DNA of 64,000 nucleotides from Pseudomonas marginalis (GCF_024169655.1 NZ_JALJWV010000001.1:3477001-3541000); one strand, 5' to 3'; numbered from the stretch's first letter, positions 42,935 to 52,138 are shown. The notes: a model not told the origin generated them from the sequence alone. Translations and numbers: made by a program.

Positions 42935-43885
42935 TTACTCCAGCAGCGTGTTCAACTGCGCGCCGTCGATACTCAACGTCGCGGTATTGAGCATGCCTTC
43001 CAGGTACGCCTTGGCGATCTGTTCCTGGCGTTGCGCGCGCAGGGCCTGGGTCAAGCGCTCACGCAGTTCGTCGAGGGTGGCGGTGCGCGCCGGTTGCTGG
43101 GCGGTGAGCTTGAGCACATGGAACCCCGCCGGGCTTTGCACCACCTCCGAGACCGCGCCGACCTTGAGCCGCGACACCGCTTCGCGCACCGCTGGCACCA
43201 GTTGCTGCAACGGCTGCAAGCCCGAGTCGCCGCCGCGCTGGGCGGTGTCCGGGTCTTGCGAGTATTGCGTGGCCAGGGCGGCAAAATCCCCCGGCGCGGC
43301 CTGGGCCTTGCGGCTCAGTTCCTGGGCCTGGCGCCGCACCGCGTCGACGCTTTGCGGGTCATTCAGCGCGAGGAAGATCTGGCTGACCCGGTACATTGGC
43401 GGCGTTATCCATTGTGCTTTGCCAGCGTCGTAGGCCTGCTGCAATTCAGCGGCACTGGGGTAGTCGGCCGGCACCTGGCTGACCGAGAGCATGTAGTCGC
43501 GAAACACGATCTGTTCGGTGGCGGCGCGGGTCTGTTGCTCCACCTCCGGGCGCTGGCGCCAGCCTTGGGCGTCGGCCTGTTCGAGCACGGCCTTTTGCGC
43601 CAGGCGTGAACGCAGCCAGCTCTCCAGGGCGCCACGGTTGCCGCGCAGTTGCTCGCGGGATTCGGCCGGCAGGCTCGCCAGCACGCTTTTCAGTTCAGGC
43701 AGGTCGATCTGCTGGTTGCCCAGGCGCGCCACAGCCGGCGCGCCGTGCTCGCTCGGCGAGGGCGTGACGACAGGCGCCGGTTGCTGAGCGGCGACCGGGT
43801 CGCTGCCCGGTCGCAGGCTCAACCCCACCGCCACCACCAGCAACGTCAGCGCCCCGGCGCCGACAACCACGGTTCGCTTCTTCAC
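42935..43885 (-). CDS. Membrane-anchored PpiC-type (parvulin) peptidyl-prolyl isomerase
   Basis: 316 residues. One N-terminal membrane segment (VVVGAGALTLLVVAVGLSL) anchors a periplasmic protein: SurA-like helical part (about 50-150) and a parvulin domain (about 155-260) with YRVSQIFL, FAALATQYSQDP-T, GGDSG and GFHVLKL. It should assist folding of exported proteins. The start overlaps the stop of the YbjN-like gene (ATGA). As the last gene of the run from the TPS exoprotein, it may chaperone the exoprotein or its TpsB partner in the periplasm. Confidence 0.88.
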   Translation of the reverse strand: MKKRTVVVGAGALTLLVVAVGLSLRPGSDPVAAQQPAPVVTPSPSEHGAPAVARLGNQQIDLPELKSVLASLPAESREQLRGNRGALESWLRSRLAQKAVLEQADAQGWRQRPEVEQQTRAATEQIVFRDYMLSVSQVPADYPSAAELQQAYDAGKAQWITPPMYRVSQIFLALNDPQSVDAVRRQAQELSRKAQAAPGDFAALATQYSQDPDTAQRGGDSGLQPLQQLVPAVREAVSRLKVGAVSEVVQSPAGFHVLKLTAQQPARTATLDELRERLTQALRAQRQEQIAKAYLEGMLNTATLSIDGAQLNTLLE

Positions 43886-44352
43886 AGCACCGGTACCTCT
43901 TCAGCTACAGGTTCAGCCGCCTGGGCCTGCAACTGCGCGGCGTGCTGGCTGTACTCACGCAGATAGACGATAAATTCCTGCAGCAGACGGTCCCACAGTT
44001 CCAACTGACTGCGCAGGTGCGTGGCGCCAACACCGGCCACCACCACGTCCATTTCCATCAGCAGAAATTCGCCCTGCACGGACAGCCGGGCAAACCGGCG
44101 CGAGGCGTTCCACACCTGGGTCAGCCCTTCGGGCAAGTCGCCCTGCACGCGCAGCGCGCAGCTGTAGGTGAAATCCACGTAGCTGCCCGGCTCCGCCGCC
44201 GGGTTGCCGAAGCGCACGGCAAAGCCGATGCCCTGGCTGGCGCTGAGCAGTTGCACGATGCCGTTCTGTTCGCTTTGGTTGACCCGGTAGCCCGCTTCCT
44301 GCAACAGCTCGGTCAGGCTCAGGACGGTAACGCTGGTGATCAATTCGCTCAT
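43882..44352 (-). CDS. YbjN-domain protein
   Basis: 156 residues from MSELITSV. The fold pattern matches YbjN: LTELLQEAGYRVNQSEQNGIVQL, GYVDFTY-type strands and WNASRRFARLSVQGEFLLMEMDVV. YbjN proteins are small type-III-chaperone-like cytoplasmic proteins of uncertain role. No signal peptide. Upstream in-frame Met codons lack a ribosome site. Four-base overlap with the following PpiC gene. A chaperone-like role in the cluster is possible but unproven. Confidence 0.8.
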   Translation of the reverse strand: MSELITSVTVLSLTELLQEAGYRVNQSEQNGIVQLLSASQGIGFAVRFGNPAAEPGSYVDFTYSCALRVQGDLPEGLTQVWNASRRFARLSVQGEFLLMEMDVVVAGVGATHLRSQLELWDRLLQEFIVYLREYSQHAAQLQAQAAEPVAEEVPVL

Positions 44353-44371
44353 GGGATCTGTTCCTTGTCTA

Positions 44372-44998
44372 TCAATGATTGGCGGCTGCCTGGGGCGCAT
44401 CAAAACGGGTCTTGTACAATTCGTCGCCAAAGCCCTGGGCCAGTTCCTCGAACTTGACCCGCGCGCCGCTGGCGAAGGGCTGGCGAATACTCATCACCTC
44501 GGCCACATCGATTTTTTCGTAGGCCGCGAGCAACTGCTGGGCCACGCCGTACATCTGTTGATTCTTGGCTGAACATTGCTGCACTTGTGTGTCACGTTCG
44601 CTCAACTGCGCCTGCAGGCGCGCACGTTCGGTTTCTTTACCCTTGGCCAACACCAGCAGTTCGTCATAAGCCTTCTTGAACTTGCCGATCTGCTCGTTGC
44701 TCGCCGCTGCCTGGGCTTGCGCCTGGCTGTGCAGGTTCTGTTGCTGGCCGGCGAGTTGCTCGGCCACGCCACGGGCCTTTTCCAGCTCGGCGGTCAATTG
44801 CTTGATTTGCGCCTGGGCCTGCTTGGCCTGGTTTTCCGCCGCCAGGCGCGCGGCACTGGCCTGGGCCTGCTCGCTTTGCAGCGCCTGCAACTGCTGGGTG
44901 GTGCTGCGCAGTTGCGTGCGCAGGCGCTCTTCCATGCCTTCGGCCGAAGCGCCGGTGGTAACCAGCAGCAACAGCAGCGCGCATATTCGCGTGTTCAT
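44372..44998 (-). CDS. Exported coiled-coil protein
   Basis: 208 residues. Sec signal peptide (ICALLLLLVTTGASA), then a long heptad-rich helix (about 22-150: RLRTQLRSTTQQLQALQ, AELEKARGVAEQLAGQQQ), and a small C-terminal part with a Cys (VQQCSAKNQQMYGVAQQLL). No enzymatic motif. It is probably a periplasmic spacer or scaffold spanning towards the peptidoglycan. It sits between the porin and YbjN genes in the TPS-TonB cluster, 18 bp after the porin stop. Confidence 0.8.
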   Translation of the reverse strand: MNTRICALLLLLVTTGASAEGMEERLRTQLRSTTQQLQALQSEQAQASAARLAAENQAKQAQAQIKQLTAELEKARGVAEQLAGQQQNLHSQAQAQAAASNEQIGKFKKAYDELLVLAKGKETERARLQAQLSERDTQVQQCSAKNQQMYGVAQQLLAAYEKIDVAEVMSIRQPFASGARVKFEELAQGFGDELYKTRFDAPQAAANH

Positions 44999-45016
44999 GG
45001 GGCATCTCCCTGCGCA

Positions 45017-46717
45017 TCAGAAGCGCGTGTTGAGTTCCAGTTGCATCACATCGACTTCGAACGGCGCGCCATACACTTCCGACGCGCTCAACCAACGCGC
45101 ACTGGCGTAGATGTTCTTGTCGATGCCGTAGTTGCCGCCAATGAAGTAGCCCTTGGCGTTGGTGCCGCCGAGGTGATACGAGGAGTCGTTGAAACCGTCG
45201 GGCAAAGCGTCAGGCTGGATGTACTTGTAGCCGGCCAGCACGTTCCAATCGCCACGTTTGCGCATCTCCAGCGCACTGCCGAGGGTGAACTGCACCATCA
45301 TGGCGTTGCCGCCACTTTCAAACTGGCCCTTGCTGTTGATGTTGTTGACGATCTGGCCTTCGCTGCGCTTGAGCATTTCGCCTTTGTCGTAGGCCAGGTT
45401 GCGGATGTAGTTGCCTTGGGTGCGCAACTTGAAGTCGCTGGGCAGTTCGCTGTCCCAGACCAGGTTGAGGTCCAGCACGTCGAACTTGGACGCCAGGCCT
45501 ACGTACTGCGGGTCTGGCGTTCTGACAGGGTCCGCCGGGTTGGTGGTGTTGTTACGCAGCAGGAACACACTGTTGCCTTTTTGCATAAAGGCCACACGCG
45601 TGCCGTCGGTGTCGCAACCGGGGGCGCCGGCCCACGGCGAACAAGGACTGGAGCGCTCGCCCTGGATGTCCTGGAACTGGTAGTAGGCCGCGGCGAGCTT
45701 AAGGCTGTTGCCGCGGTTGATCTTCCAATCGGCGCCGATTTGCCCGCCGAACAGCCATTTGGTCTGACTGTCTTCCTTGTCGATGCCGTTGCTGCTGGCG
45801 GCATCCGCGGTGTATTCGACCGGGAATGCGCCGAGAGTGCCGAACAGGCCCCACTCGTTGTTGAGCTTGTGGTTGAAGATCGCGGCCACGCCGTCGAAAT
45901 TGAGCTCGTTGGAATACATCATGTCGGTGGCGTAGAACGGATTGGCGATTCGCCCGCCGGTCAAGGTCATGTAGTCGGTGGTTTTCCACCTCAGGTAACC
46001 CTGGTCGAGCCAGATGTCCTTCTTGCCGAAGCCACCGCCCAGGGTCTGGGTAGTGGACACCGGGTTATTGTCAGAGCCGGTACCCAGGCGAATGCCGGCG
46101 GTCCATTCCGGCGAAATCACCGCTTTCATGCCCAGGCGCGCACGCAGGCGGAACAGGCTTTCGCGGTCTTCACGGGTGTTGAGCAGCGGCGGCAACTTGG
46201 TGTTGGAGTTGCGGTTGACGTCGTAAGGCCCGTTCTCATTGAGCTTGGCGTAATCGAGGATTTCATTGCTGTTGCTCCCCGAGAAATAGCGCGACTCGTC
46301 ACGCAGGCGGATATCGCCATCAAAGCTGATGCGCGAGACCCAATCCGGGAAGGTATTGGGCTGGGCCCAGTTTTCCTGCTTGGCGGTGGCCATGACTTCG
46401 GCTTTCACCTGATCGCGGATCTGATCGCGCACCGCTTGCGGCACGTACTGCACGCGCACATCGCCAGGCGCCGCCGTCGGGCCGCTGGCGACCACCGGGG
46501 CGGCATTCGCCTGGCGAGCCTGCTGGGCTTCTTTTTCCGCTTGGGCAATCAGCCCATTGGCGGTGTCCTGGGTGAGCACGCCTTGCTGCACCAGCAGGCG
46601 GATCAGGTTGATCGTGACGTTTTCCGAAGGGGCGACCGGGGCGGCCGTCGCCTGGCCGACCAGGGTCGCGATGACCATGCCAACCGCCAGGGTCAGCCGA
46701 TTCACGGGGGAAATCAT
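45017..46717 (-). CDS. Putative outer-membrane porin (Porin_5-like)
   Basis: 566 residues. Signal peptide (LAVGMVIATLVGQATA), a coiled-coil/low-complexity stretch (about 40-95) and a beta-barrel with many aromatic strands: WVSRISFDGDIRLRDESRYFSG, FRLRARLGMKAVISPEWTAGIRLGTG, and the terminal DVMQLELNTRF ending in Phe. This is the layout of the putative porins of the Porin_5 family common in Pseudomonas. Solute unknown. Genes for ExbB-, ExbD- and TonB-like proteins lie directly upstream, so it may be part of the same envelope complex, though no TonB-dependent receptor plug is recognisable. Confidence 0.87.
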   Translation of the reverse strand: MISPVNRLTLAVGMVIATLVGQATAAPVAPSENVTINLIRLLVQQGVLTQDTANGLIAQAEKEAQQARQANAAPVVASGPTAAPGDVRVQYVPQAVRDQIRDQVKAEVMATAKQENWAQPNTFPDWVSRISFDGDIRLRDESRYFSGSNSNEILDYAKLNENGPYDVNRNSNTKLPPLLNTREDRESLFRLRARLGMKAVISPEWTAGIRLGTGSDNNPVSTTQTLGGGFGKKDIWLDQGYLRWKTTDYMTLTGGRIANPFYATDMMYSNELNFDGVAAIFNHKLNNEWGLFGTLGAFPVEYTADAASSNGIDKEDSQTKWLFGGQIGADWKINRGNSLKLAAAYYQFQDIQGERSSPCSPWAGAPGCDTDGTRVAFMQKGNSVFLLRNNTTNPADPVRTPDPQYVGLASKFDVLDLNLVWDSELPSDFKLRTQGNYIRNLAYDKGEMLKRSEGQIVNNINSKGQFESGGNAMMVQFTLGSALEMRKRGDWNVLAGYKYIQPDALPDGFNDSSYHLGGTNAKGYFIGGNYGIDKNIYASARWLSASEVYGAPFEVDVMQLELNTRF

Positions 46718-46759
46718 TCGTAAGCAACTCCTGTAAAAAACTGCAAAAAATGGGTTCGA

Positions 46760-47464
46760 TCAATCCGGACGCCGGCCCTTGAGGGACAGGCGCACCGGCA
46801 TGCTCACCGAGGCTGGAACGCGTTGCGCGGCATGCGGTACACGCAACGCCGCCAGCACCTGGGCGTCGGTCTCGCGGTCGCCGCTGGACTTGGCCAGCTC
46901 CACACGCGTGACCTGGCCCTCGGCGCTCAACCACACATCCGCCTGTACCGCGTAGGCCTTTTTGCGCAACTCCGGGTCTTCCCTCAGCAGGCGTTGAAAC
47001 ACCCCCGCCAGGTATTGCTTGTACGTGCCGGCACCCAGGCCTCCGCCGCCGGAACCGGCCATGCCGCCGCCTTTGCCCGCGCCGATGTTGAAGCCGTCGT
47101 TACCGGACTGCGCATCGCCATCGATCTGCATCGGGTTGGCCAAGTCGTCGGCCGGCGAAGGCGGCGCTTCTTCCGCCGGTTTCACCTCTTCGGGCTCCGG
47201 CGTGGGCACCGGTTCAGGGACTTTTTCTTCCACCTGGGGCTCGGGCTCCTTGGGTTTTTCCGGCGGCGGTGGCGGCGGTGGCGGCAACGGGATAATGGTC
47301 GGCACCTTGGGTGCTTCACGGCGTATCCCACTCATGTCATTGGCCCATTGCCAGAGGAACCAGGCGGCCACGGCACCCAGCAGCAGGCCGGCGCCCCACT
47401 TCAGCGGGCGCAACGACGGCTTGTTCTTCACGGGCAACGGCGGCATCGGGATCTGTGCGGTCAT
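46760..47464 (-). CDS. TonB-family energy transducer
   Basis: 234 residues: short cytoplasmic N-terminus, one membrane segment (WGAGLLLGAVAAWFLWQW, about 24-42), Pro/Glu/Lys-rich periplasmic linker (about 52-100, with a run of Pro), Gly-rich hinge, and a C-terminal TonB-like domain (about 148-234: GTYKQYLAGVFQRLLREDPELRKKAYAVQADVWLS). It should couple the ExbB-ExbD motor to an outer-membrane partner. The partner is unclear: TpsB and the porin are the nearby candidates. It overlaps closely with exbD upstream (3-bp gap). Confidence 0.9.
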   Translation of the reverse strand: MTAQIPMPPLPVKNKPSLRPLKWGAGLLLGAVAAWFLWQWANDMSGIRREAPKVPTIIPLPPPPPPPPEKPKEPEPQVEEKVPEPVPTPEPEEVKPAEEAPPSPADDLANPMQIDGDAQSGNDGFNIGAGKGGGMAGSGGGGLGAGTYKQYLAGVFQRLLREDPELRKKAYAVQADVWLSAEGQVTRVELAKSSGDRETDAQVLAALRVPHAAQRVPASVSMPVRLSLKGRRPD

Positions 47465-47467
47465 GAC

Positions 47468-47893
47468 TCAGCCCTGGCTCGGTTTGCCGGTGACCAGCCC
47501 GACCTGGGACAGCTCCAGCCGCCGCAGTAAATCGAGCACCTCGATCACCTTCTGGTACTGCACGGTGGCGTCGCCGCGCACGATCACCGGGAAATCCGGA
47601 TTCAACGCTTTCTCGATGCGCAGGCGCTCCTCCAGCTCGCCGAGGGTGACCGGGTAGGCATCGAGAAACACCTGGCCGCCGTCGTTGACGGAGATGGCCT
47701 TGGTCTTGGCCTCCGACAGCGACACCGAGGCACTGGCCTTGGGCAGGTGAATCTGGATGCCCGAGACCTGGGCGGTGGCGGTGAGGATGAACATCACCAG
47801 CACCACCATCAGCACGTCCACCAGGGGCGTGATGTTGATGCTGTCGACGGCGGCATCGTCGTCATCGTCGTGGGAGGCATTTACGGAAGCCAT
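47468..47893 (-). CDS. ExbD/TolR-family proton-channel subunit
   Basis: 141 residues. Short acidic N-terminus (DDDDD), one membrane segment (about 20-43) beginning NITPLVDVLMV, where Asp26 corresponds to the essential proton-relay Asp of ExbD/TolR. The periplasmic domain follows (IHLPKASASVSLSEAK, SVNDGGQVFLDAYPV). With the ExbB-like fusion protein it should form an H+-driven motor. It sits between that gene (11-bp gap) and tonB (3-bp gap). Confidence 0.92.
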   Translation of the reverse strand: MASVNASHDDDDDAAVDSINITPLVDVLMVVLVMFILTATAQVSGIQIHLPKASASVSLSEAKTKAISVNDGGQVFLDAYPVTLGELEERLRIEKALNPDFPVIVRGDATVQYQKVIEVLDLLRRLELSQVGLVTGKPSQG

Positions 47894-47904
47894 GGCGATT
47901 CTCC

Positions 47905-49704
47905 TCAGGCCGAAACCGGCGCGTGATGCGGCACGCGATGCGCCGTTTCACTGAACTGGCCCTCACCGTGCATCTCCGCCAGGCGCGTGATGAACTCGTC
48001 GACAAACACGCGCATGTCGGCGCTGACTTCCTTGTTGCGCGTGATCAGGCGGTTGTAGCCGAACAGCGCGGGGATCGCGACGAACAGGCCCATGGCCGTG
48101 GCCAGCAAGGCCGCCGCCATGCCCGGGGCGATCGCATTGATGTTCACGTCACCGGCCATGGCCGTGCCGAGGAACACCACCATGATGCCCAGCACCGTAC
48201 CCAGCAGGCCGATGTACGGGCCGCCGGCGATGGCGTTGGACAGGGTCGACAGTTTGGAACTGAGTGCCTGGTTTTCGCGGGTGCGCACGCCGTCCATGGA
48301 GCAGCGGATGGCTTCGATGGTCGCCGCCGAGACCGACGAGGTGTCGGCGCCCTGGGCGCGGCGGGTGCGGATCTCCTTGACCGCCACGCAGTACAGGCGC
48401 CACAGCGAAGAATGGGTCAGGCGTTCGGCGAGTACGCTGTCGTCGTAGAACATTTCCAGGCGGGTGCCGATCTGCGCGAACTGCTCGCGAAACGCCTCGT
48501 TGGCACTGCTCACACGGCTGACCATACGGTTCTTGCGAATCATGATGACCCACGACTGGAACATCATCGCCACCAGCACCAGGATGATCACCCAGGCATC
48601 CATCGGCACCGCGTTGAGCAGAAAGCCCAGGCTGCCGAAACCGAAGCCCGACTGTTCTTCATCCACGCCGTAAGCGACCAGTTTCGACTCGGCGCCCTGG
48701 GCGCTCGCATCGGCCAGCAGCACGGTCGCCGGGCGGGCCACCTTGGACAGGCGCAGCTCATCCATCGCCCCGGCAAACGGCAGGTGCGTGCTGGCCGCTT
48801 CCGGCAGATCGGCACCGATCGCCAGTTGGGTGTTGAACGCCGGCATGGCCACCGCCAGGCTCGCGGTTTCGCGGCCGTTGACATACAGCGTGACTTTTTC
48901 ACCCTCGGCGGTGAACGCCAGGTGCTGCCATTGACCGGGGTTCAGCGGCTGGGTCGAGACGCCGCGCTGACCGTCGATTTCCACGAACGGCATGCCTTGG
49001 TTCAACCCGAGCAACAGGCTATGCGGAGCCTCACGCCGGGCCAGGACGATCTGTTCGCCGCTGGCCTGGTCCAGACGCAGCCAGGCGCTGAACGTGAAGG
49101 CACCACCGGCAGCATGTTGCAGCGACGGGCTGGCCGGCAACAGCAAGGGCTGGCCACTGAACTGCAAGGCCCGCCCGACCACGCCGTCGATGCTGCTGCC
49201 GGTGGCATTCAGCGCAGTGTTGGCGTAGGCCGTGGTGTCCCGTGGCGGTGTGCCGCTGGCCCCGTCAAAGTGATACAGCGCAGTGTAATTCGGGTCGAAG
49301 GTCAGCTGGCCGTTGGCGGTGGCCGCGGCCTTCTGGTTACCGTAGTACATCCACAGGTCCTGGCGCTGAGCGCCTTCGACCTTGGGCACATCGACCCAGA
49401 TCAGCGCCATGCCCATCAGCGGGTCGAAGCTTTCGATCTGGTGGTTGAACACGGTCTTGTCATCGGCACCGACAAAGCGCAGGTCGCTGCCGTCATCCTT
49501 GACCCCGTCAAAGGTGAAGTTGCCGGTGTGCAGGCGCACCAGCAGCGCGGTGCGGCCCAGGGCCTGGTTGATCGCGGCGCCTTGGGCGGTGGTGTCCACG
49601 CTGATCTGTTTGCGGTAATGCCAATCGTCCTGCCACCAGGCATGGGCGGTGGCCGGGAGCGCGAAGCCCAGGCAGATCAACAGGCTCAGGAATAGGCGTT
49701 GCAT
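47905..49704 (-). CDS. DUF2341-LamG-ExbB/TolQ fusion protein
   Basis: 599 residues. Signal peptide (LFLSLLICLGFALPATAHA), DUF2341 domain beginning WWQDDWHYRKQISVD (about 22-130), a LamG/concanavalin-like jelly-roll (about 140-330: FDGASGTPPRDTT, GAFTFSAWLRLDQASGEQI, WQHLAFTAEGEKVTLYVNG, FAGAMDELRLSK), then a membrane helix (about 368-390) and a MotA/TolQ/ExbB domain (about 400-575) with GLLGTVLGIMVVFLGTA and MAAALLATAMGLFVAIPALFGYN. The ExbB core would be the ring of the motor; the periplasmic lectin-like part could bind glycan or protein. Ordinary ExbB proteins lack this large N-terminal domain. Confidence 0.92.
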   Translation of the reverse strand: MQRLFLSLLICLGFALPATAHAWWQDDWHYRKQISVDTTAQGAAINQALGRTALLVRLHTGNFTFDGVKDDGSDLRFVGADDKTVFNHQIESFDPLMGMALIWVDVPKVEGAQRQDLWMYYGNQKAAATANGQLTFDPNYTALYHFDGASGTPPRDTTAYANTALNATGSSIDGVVGRALQFSGQPLLLPASPSLQHAAGGAFTFSAWLRLDQASGEQIVLARREAPHSLLLGLNQGMPFVEIDGQRGVSTQPLNPGQWQHLAFTAEGEKVTLYVNGRETASLAVAMPAFNTQLAIGADLPEAASTHLPFAGAMDELRLSKVARPATVLLADASAQGAESKLVAYGVDEEQSGFGFGSLGFLLNAVPMDAWVIILVLVAMMFQSWVIMIRKNRMVSRVSSANEAFREQFAQIGTRLEMFYDDSVLAERLTHSSLWRLYCVAVKEIRTRRAQGADTSSVSAATIEAIRCSMDGVRTRENQALSSKLSTLSNAIAGGPYIGLLGTVLGIMVVFLGTAMAGDVNINAIAPGMAAALLATAMGLFVAIPALFGYNRLITRNKEVSADMRVFVDEFITRLAEMHGEGQFSETAHRVPHHAPVSA

Positions 49705-49728
49705 GGGAAGAATCTCCGGGAAAAAAGG

Positions 49729-51315
49729 TCAGAAGGTCGCCTGCACACTGAAGTGCAGTCGCGAGTCCTGTTTCTGGGTGTTTGGTCCGTCGAGCAGCGG
49801 GTAGCCCCAATCCAGGCTGCCGGACAACCATTTGCTCAAACTGGCGCGGGTGCCAAGGCCGACACTGGCCAGGCTGTATTCGTCTTCCTGCTCGGGCAGC
49901 GGGTCGTGCAGACGCAGGCGCGCACCTTCGGCGAACGCGTAGAAGCGCCACTCCTGCACGTAACTGCCGAGGAACTTGGCCAGCGACGGTGTGCGCAACT
50001 CCTGGGAGAGCAGCAACCCCTCATCCCCCGTGCGCTCCGCCGCCAGATAACCGCGCACCGAGGTGGCGCCGCCGGCAGAATATTGCTCGTTGGACACCAG
50101 CGGCCCCGACGCTAGTTGGAAGCCGGCCTTGGACGCCGACTGCCAGTCGTTGGCGAAGGTGTAGGTGTAACTGGCATCGCCCTTGAGCACGGCGAAACTC
50201 GGGCTGGAGTCCCAGCGCTTGGCGCGGAATTCCTCGGCATCGCTGCCGTAGCCGAAGAACGCCCGGGTGCCCACCACCAGGTTCAACCCCAGGCCCAGCT
50301 GGGATTTTTCGCTGTAGCGGTAGCCGTTGTAGCCAAAGGTGAACGGGGCATACTTGAGCGGCACCTGGTCGCTGCTGGCGCCGAATTTCAGTTGTTCGTC
50401 GAAGTCCTTGAAGTCGATGCCGAAGGAAAACGAGTTGGCCCAGTTCCCGTTCAGCGGCAGGTTGTAGATCGCAGATACCCCGTAGGAATGGCCCTTGCCC
50501 AACACGTTGCTGCCGCCGATGGTGGCGATGTTGCTGTCGGACTGGTAACCGGAGAACTGCAGGGTCCAGCGCTCATCCAGCGGCGCGCTGTAGGAACCCG
50601 ACCAGACCTTGGCATTCGAGCTGTCCTGGGGCGCGGTGAAATACGTCAGCGAGAGGCTATGGCCCAGTTGCCAGAGGTTGTCGTAGCCCAGGGTGGCGAC
50701 CGAGCGCAGCTTCTCGGTGTCGGCGCTGTAGTCGTTGTTCAGGCCGATACTGGCGTGCCACGGGTTCTGGTCTTCCACCTGCAAGTCGACGTCCATCGTG
50801 CCGGGGCGCTGGCCCTCGCGCACCAGCGGCGTGACCTGGCGTCCGGCCCCCCGATTGAGCCCGGCCAGCTGGGTTTGCACGCTGGCGAAATCCGGCACCG
50901 CGCCTTCCTTGAGCCCCGGTACTTCCTCGCGGATTTCCACCGGCGAATAATGCTTGGCCCCCACCACCCGCACGCGGCCGACCTTGGTTTCGCTGACTTG
51001 CAGGTAGACGATGCCGTCATCGACCTTCTGCTCCGGCAGTTCCACAAACACCGACTGGTAGCCACGCGCCTGGTAGATCTTCTGCAGCGCATCGCGGGCG
51101 CCTTCGATATCGTTCAGGGTTTTTTGCGGGCCGAGAAACGGGTACACCGCCTCTTCGATCGTTGCCGCATCGAGCACGGTATTGCCGCGCACGAAGTACT
51201 CGTTGACGTCCACCCGGCGCGCCGGGGCATCGCCCTCCTCGGCCAGCGCCGGCTGCACCAAGGTGCCCAGCGCCAAGCAACACAGCGCCAGCGTTGACTT
51301 GAACAGATGCTCCAC
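49729..51315 (-). CDS. TpsB two-partner-secretion transporter (ShlB/FhaC/HecB family)
   Basis: 528 residues from GTG at 51315 (AGGGGG upstream). Signal peptide (STLALCCLALGTLVQPALA), POTRA domains (about 35-185: VNEYFVRGNTVLDAATIEEAVYPFLG, ARDALQKIYQARGYQSVFVELP, GRVRVVGAKHYSPVEIR), then the Omp85-type 16-strand barrel (about 200-528), including QYSAGGATSVRGYLAAERTGDEG, the conserved lid/VRGY motif, and a terminal Phe. It exports the large exoprotein encoded at 52635-64000 across the outer membrane. A gene for an unusual small protein lies between the two. Confidence 0.94.
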   Translation of the reverse strand: MEHLFKSTLALCCLALGTLVQPALAEEGDAPARRVDVNEYFVRGNTVLDAATIEEAVYPFLGPQKTLNDIEGARDALQKIYQARGYQSVFVELPEQKVDDGIVYLQVSETKVGRVRVVGAKHYSPVEIREEVPGLKEGAVPDFASVQTQLAGLNRGAGRQVTPLVREGQRPGTMDVDLQVEDQNPWHASIGLNNDYSADTEKLRSVATLGYDNLWQLGHSLSLTYFTAPQDSSNAKVWSGSYSAPLDERWTLQFSGYQSDSNIATIGGSNVLGKGHSYGVSAIYNLPLNGNWANSFSFGIDFKDFDEQLKFGASSDQVPLKYAPFTFGYNGYRYSEKSQLGLGLNLVVGTRAFFGYGSDAEEFRAKRWDSSPSFAVLKGDASYTYTFANDWQSASKAGFQLASGPLVSNEQYSAGGATSVRGYLAAERTGDEGLLLSQELRTPSLAKFLGSYVQEWRFYAFAEGARLRLHDPLPEQEDEYSLASVGLGTRASLSKWLSGSLDWGYPLLDGPNTQKQDSRLHFSVQATF

Positions 51316-51374
51316 ACAGCCCCCTAAATATCTAAAATGTTGCGCCCTCGCCGATTGCACGGCGTTTGGCCTGC

Positions 51375-51977
51375 TCAATTGCCGGTTGTCGAAAGTTGGC
51401 TGTGCCGTGCCAGCCAGGTGTGCAACAAGGCGAAGTTCAACGAGAACTCCGGCATGTGCAGCAAGGCACCGCAAAACACGTCACCGATGATGGTCTGGAT
51501 CAATTGCACCGCCCGTGGGTCGTTCAACAGGGTGGCGATATCGCGCTGCAGCGCCTGGATGCCCCACACCTTCTGGTGCAGGTCGAGGCCGACGAACCAG
51601 CGGAACAGCAGGTTGTAATTGAGCTGCTCGTGCAGTTGCTGTTCGCTGGGCACGGAATACAGCAGTTGCAGCAACAGGATCTGCAGCACGGTGCGCGGTG
51701 CGATCTGCATCCCGGGTGCGGGCCGCAGCAGGGCGTGGTGCCGGTCGAACATTTCGTCGATCTGCGGGCGCAACAACACCAGCGAATGGCCCGCGGGGAT
51801 GTAGCTGGAGACTTCCTTCAAGGCGCCCTGCCAATCGTCCTGCGAAACGATCCACACCCAGGGCGCACCATAGCGGTACACCGAAACCGGCTTCTTGCGC
51901 GCGGCTTCGACAATCTTCGACAGGCGCTGATCGAGCTCCTGCATGCCGACTTTCGAGTAACGTTCCATAGTTCCCAT
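51375..51977 (-). CDS. Phd/YefM-like domain fused to IS5-type DUF772 domain (non-transposing)
   Basis: 200 residues from MGTMERYSK (AGGAG 8 bases upstream). Residues about 4-50 (MERYSKVGMQELDQRLSKIVEAARKK, PVSVYRYGAPWVWIVSQDDW) look like a Phd/YefM antitoxin. Residues about 65-170 look like DUF772 of IS5 transposases: RPQIDEMFDRHHALLRPAPG-like segment, LQILLLQLLYSVPSEQQLHEQLNYNLLFRWFVGLDL. The DDE catalytic part is absent and no terminal repeats are visible, so it cannot transpose. It lies 59 bp upstream of tpsB. A DNA-binding regulator of the cluster is my inference. Confidence 0.7.
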   Translation of the reverse strand: MGTMERYSKVGMQELDQRLSKIVEAARKKPVSVYRYGAPWVWIVSQDDWQGALKEVSSYIPAGHSLVLLRPQIDEMFDRHHALLRPAPGMQIAPRTVLQILLLQLLYSVPSEQQLHEQLNYNLLFRWFVGLDLHQKVWGIQALQRDIATLLNDPRAVQLIQTIIGDVFCGALLHMPEFSLNFALLHTWLARHSQLSTTGN

Positions 51978-52138
51978 GTGCCCCACTCCTGGCGTCCTGC
52001 TGACGGCTGGCGAGGCGACTTGTGGCCGCCTCCAGCGCGTTACATAGGCAAGACGGGCGTGGGTGGGAGCTACCGAACTTTTGTCATGAAAGCTTCATTT
52101 TGGATTGAGTGGGGGGCATTTTTTTGGGGGGGGAGCGG

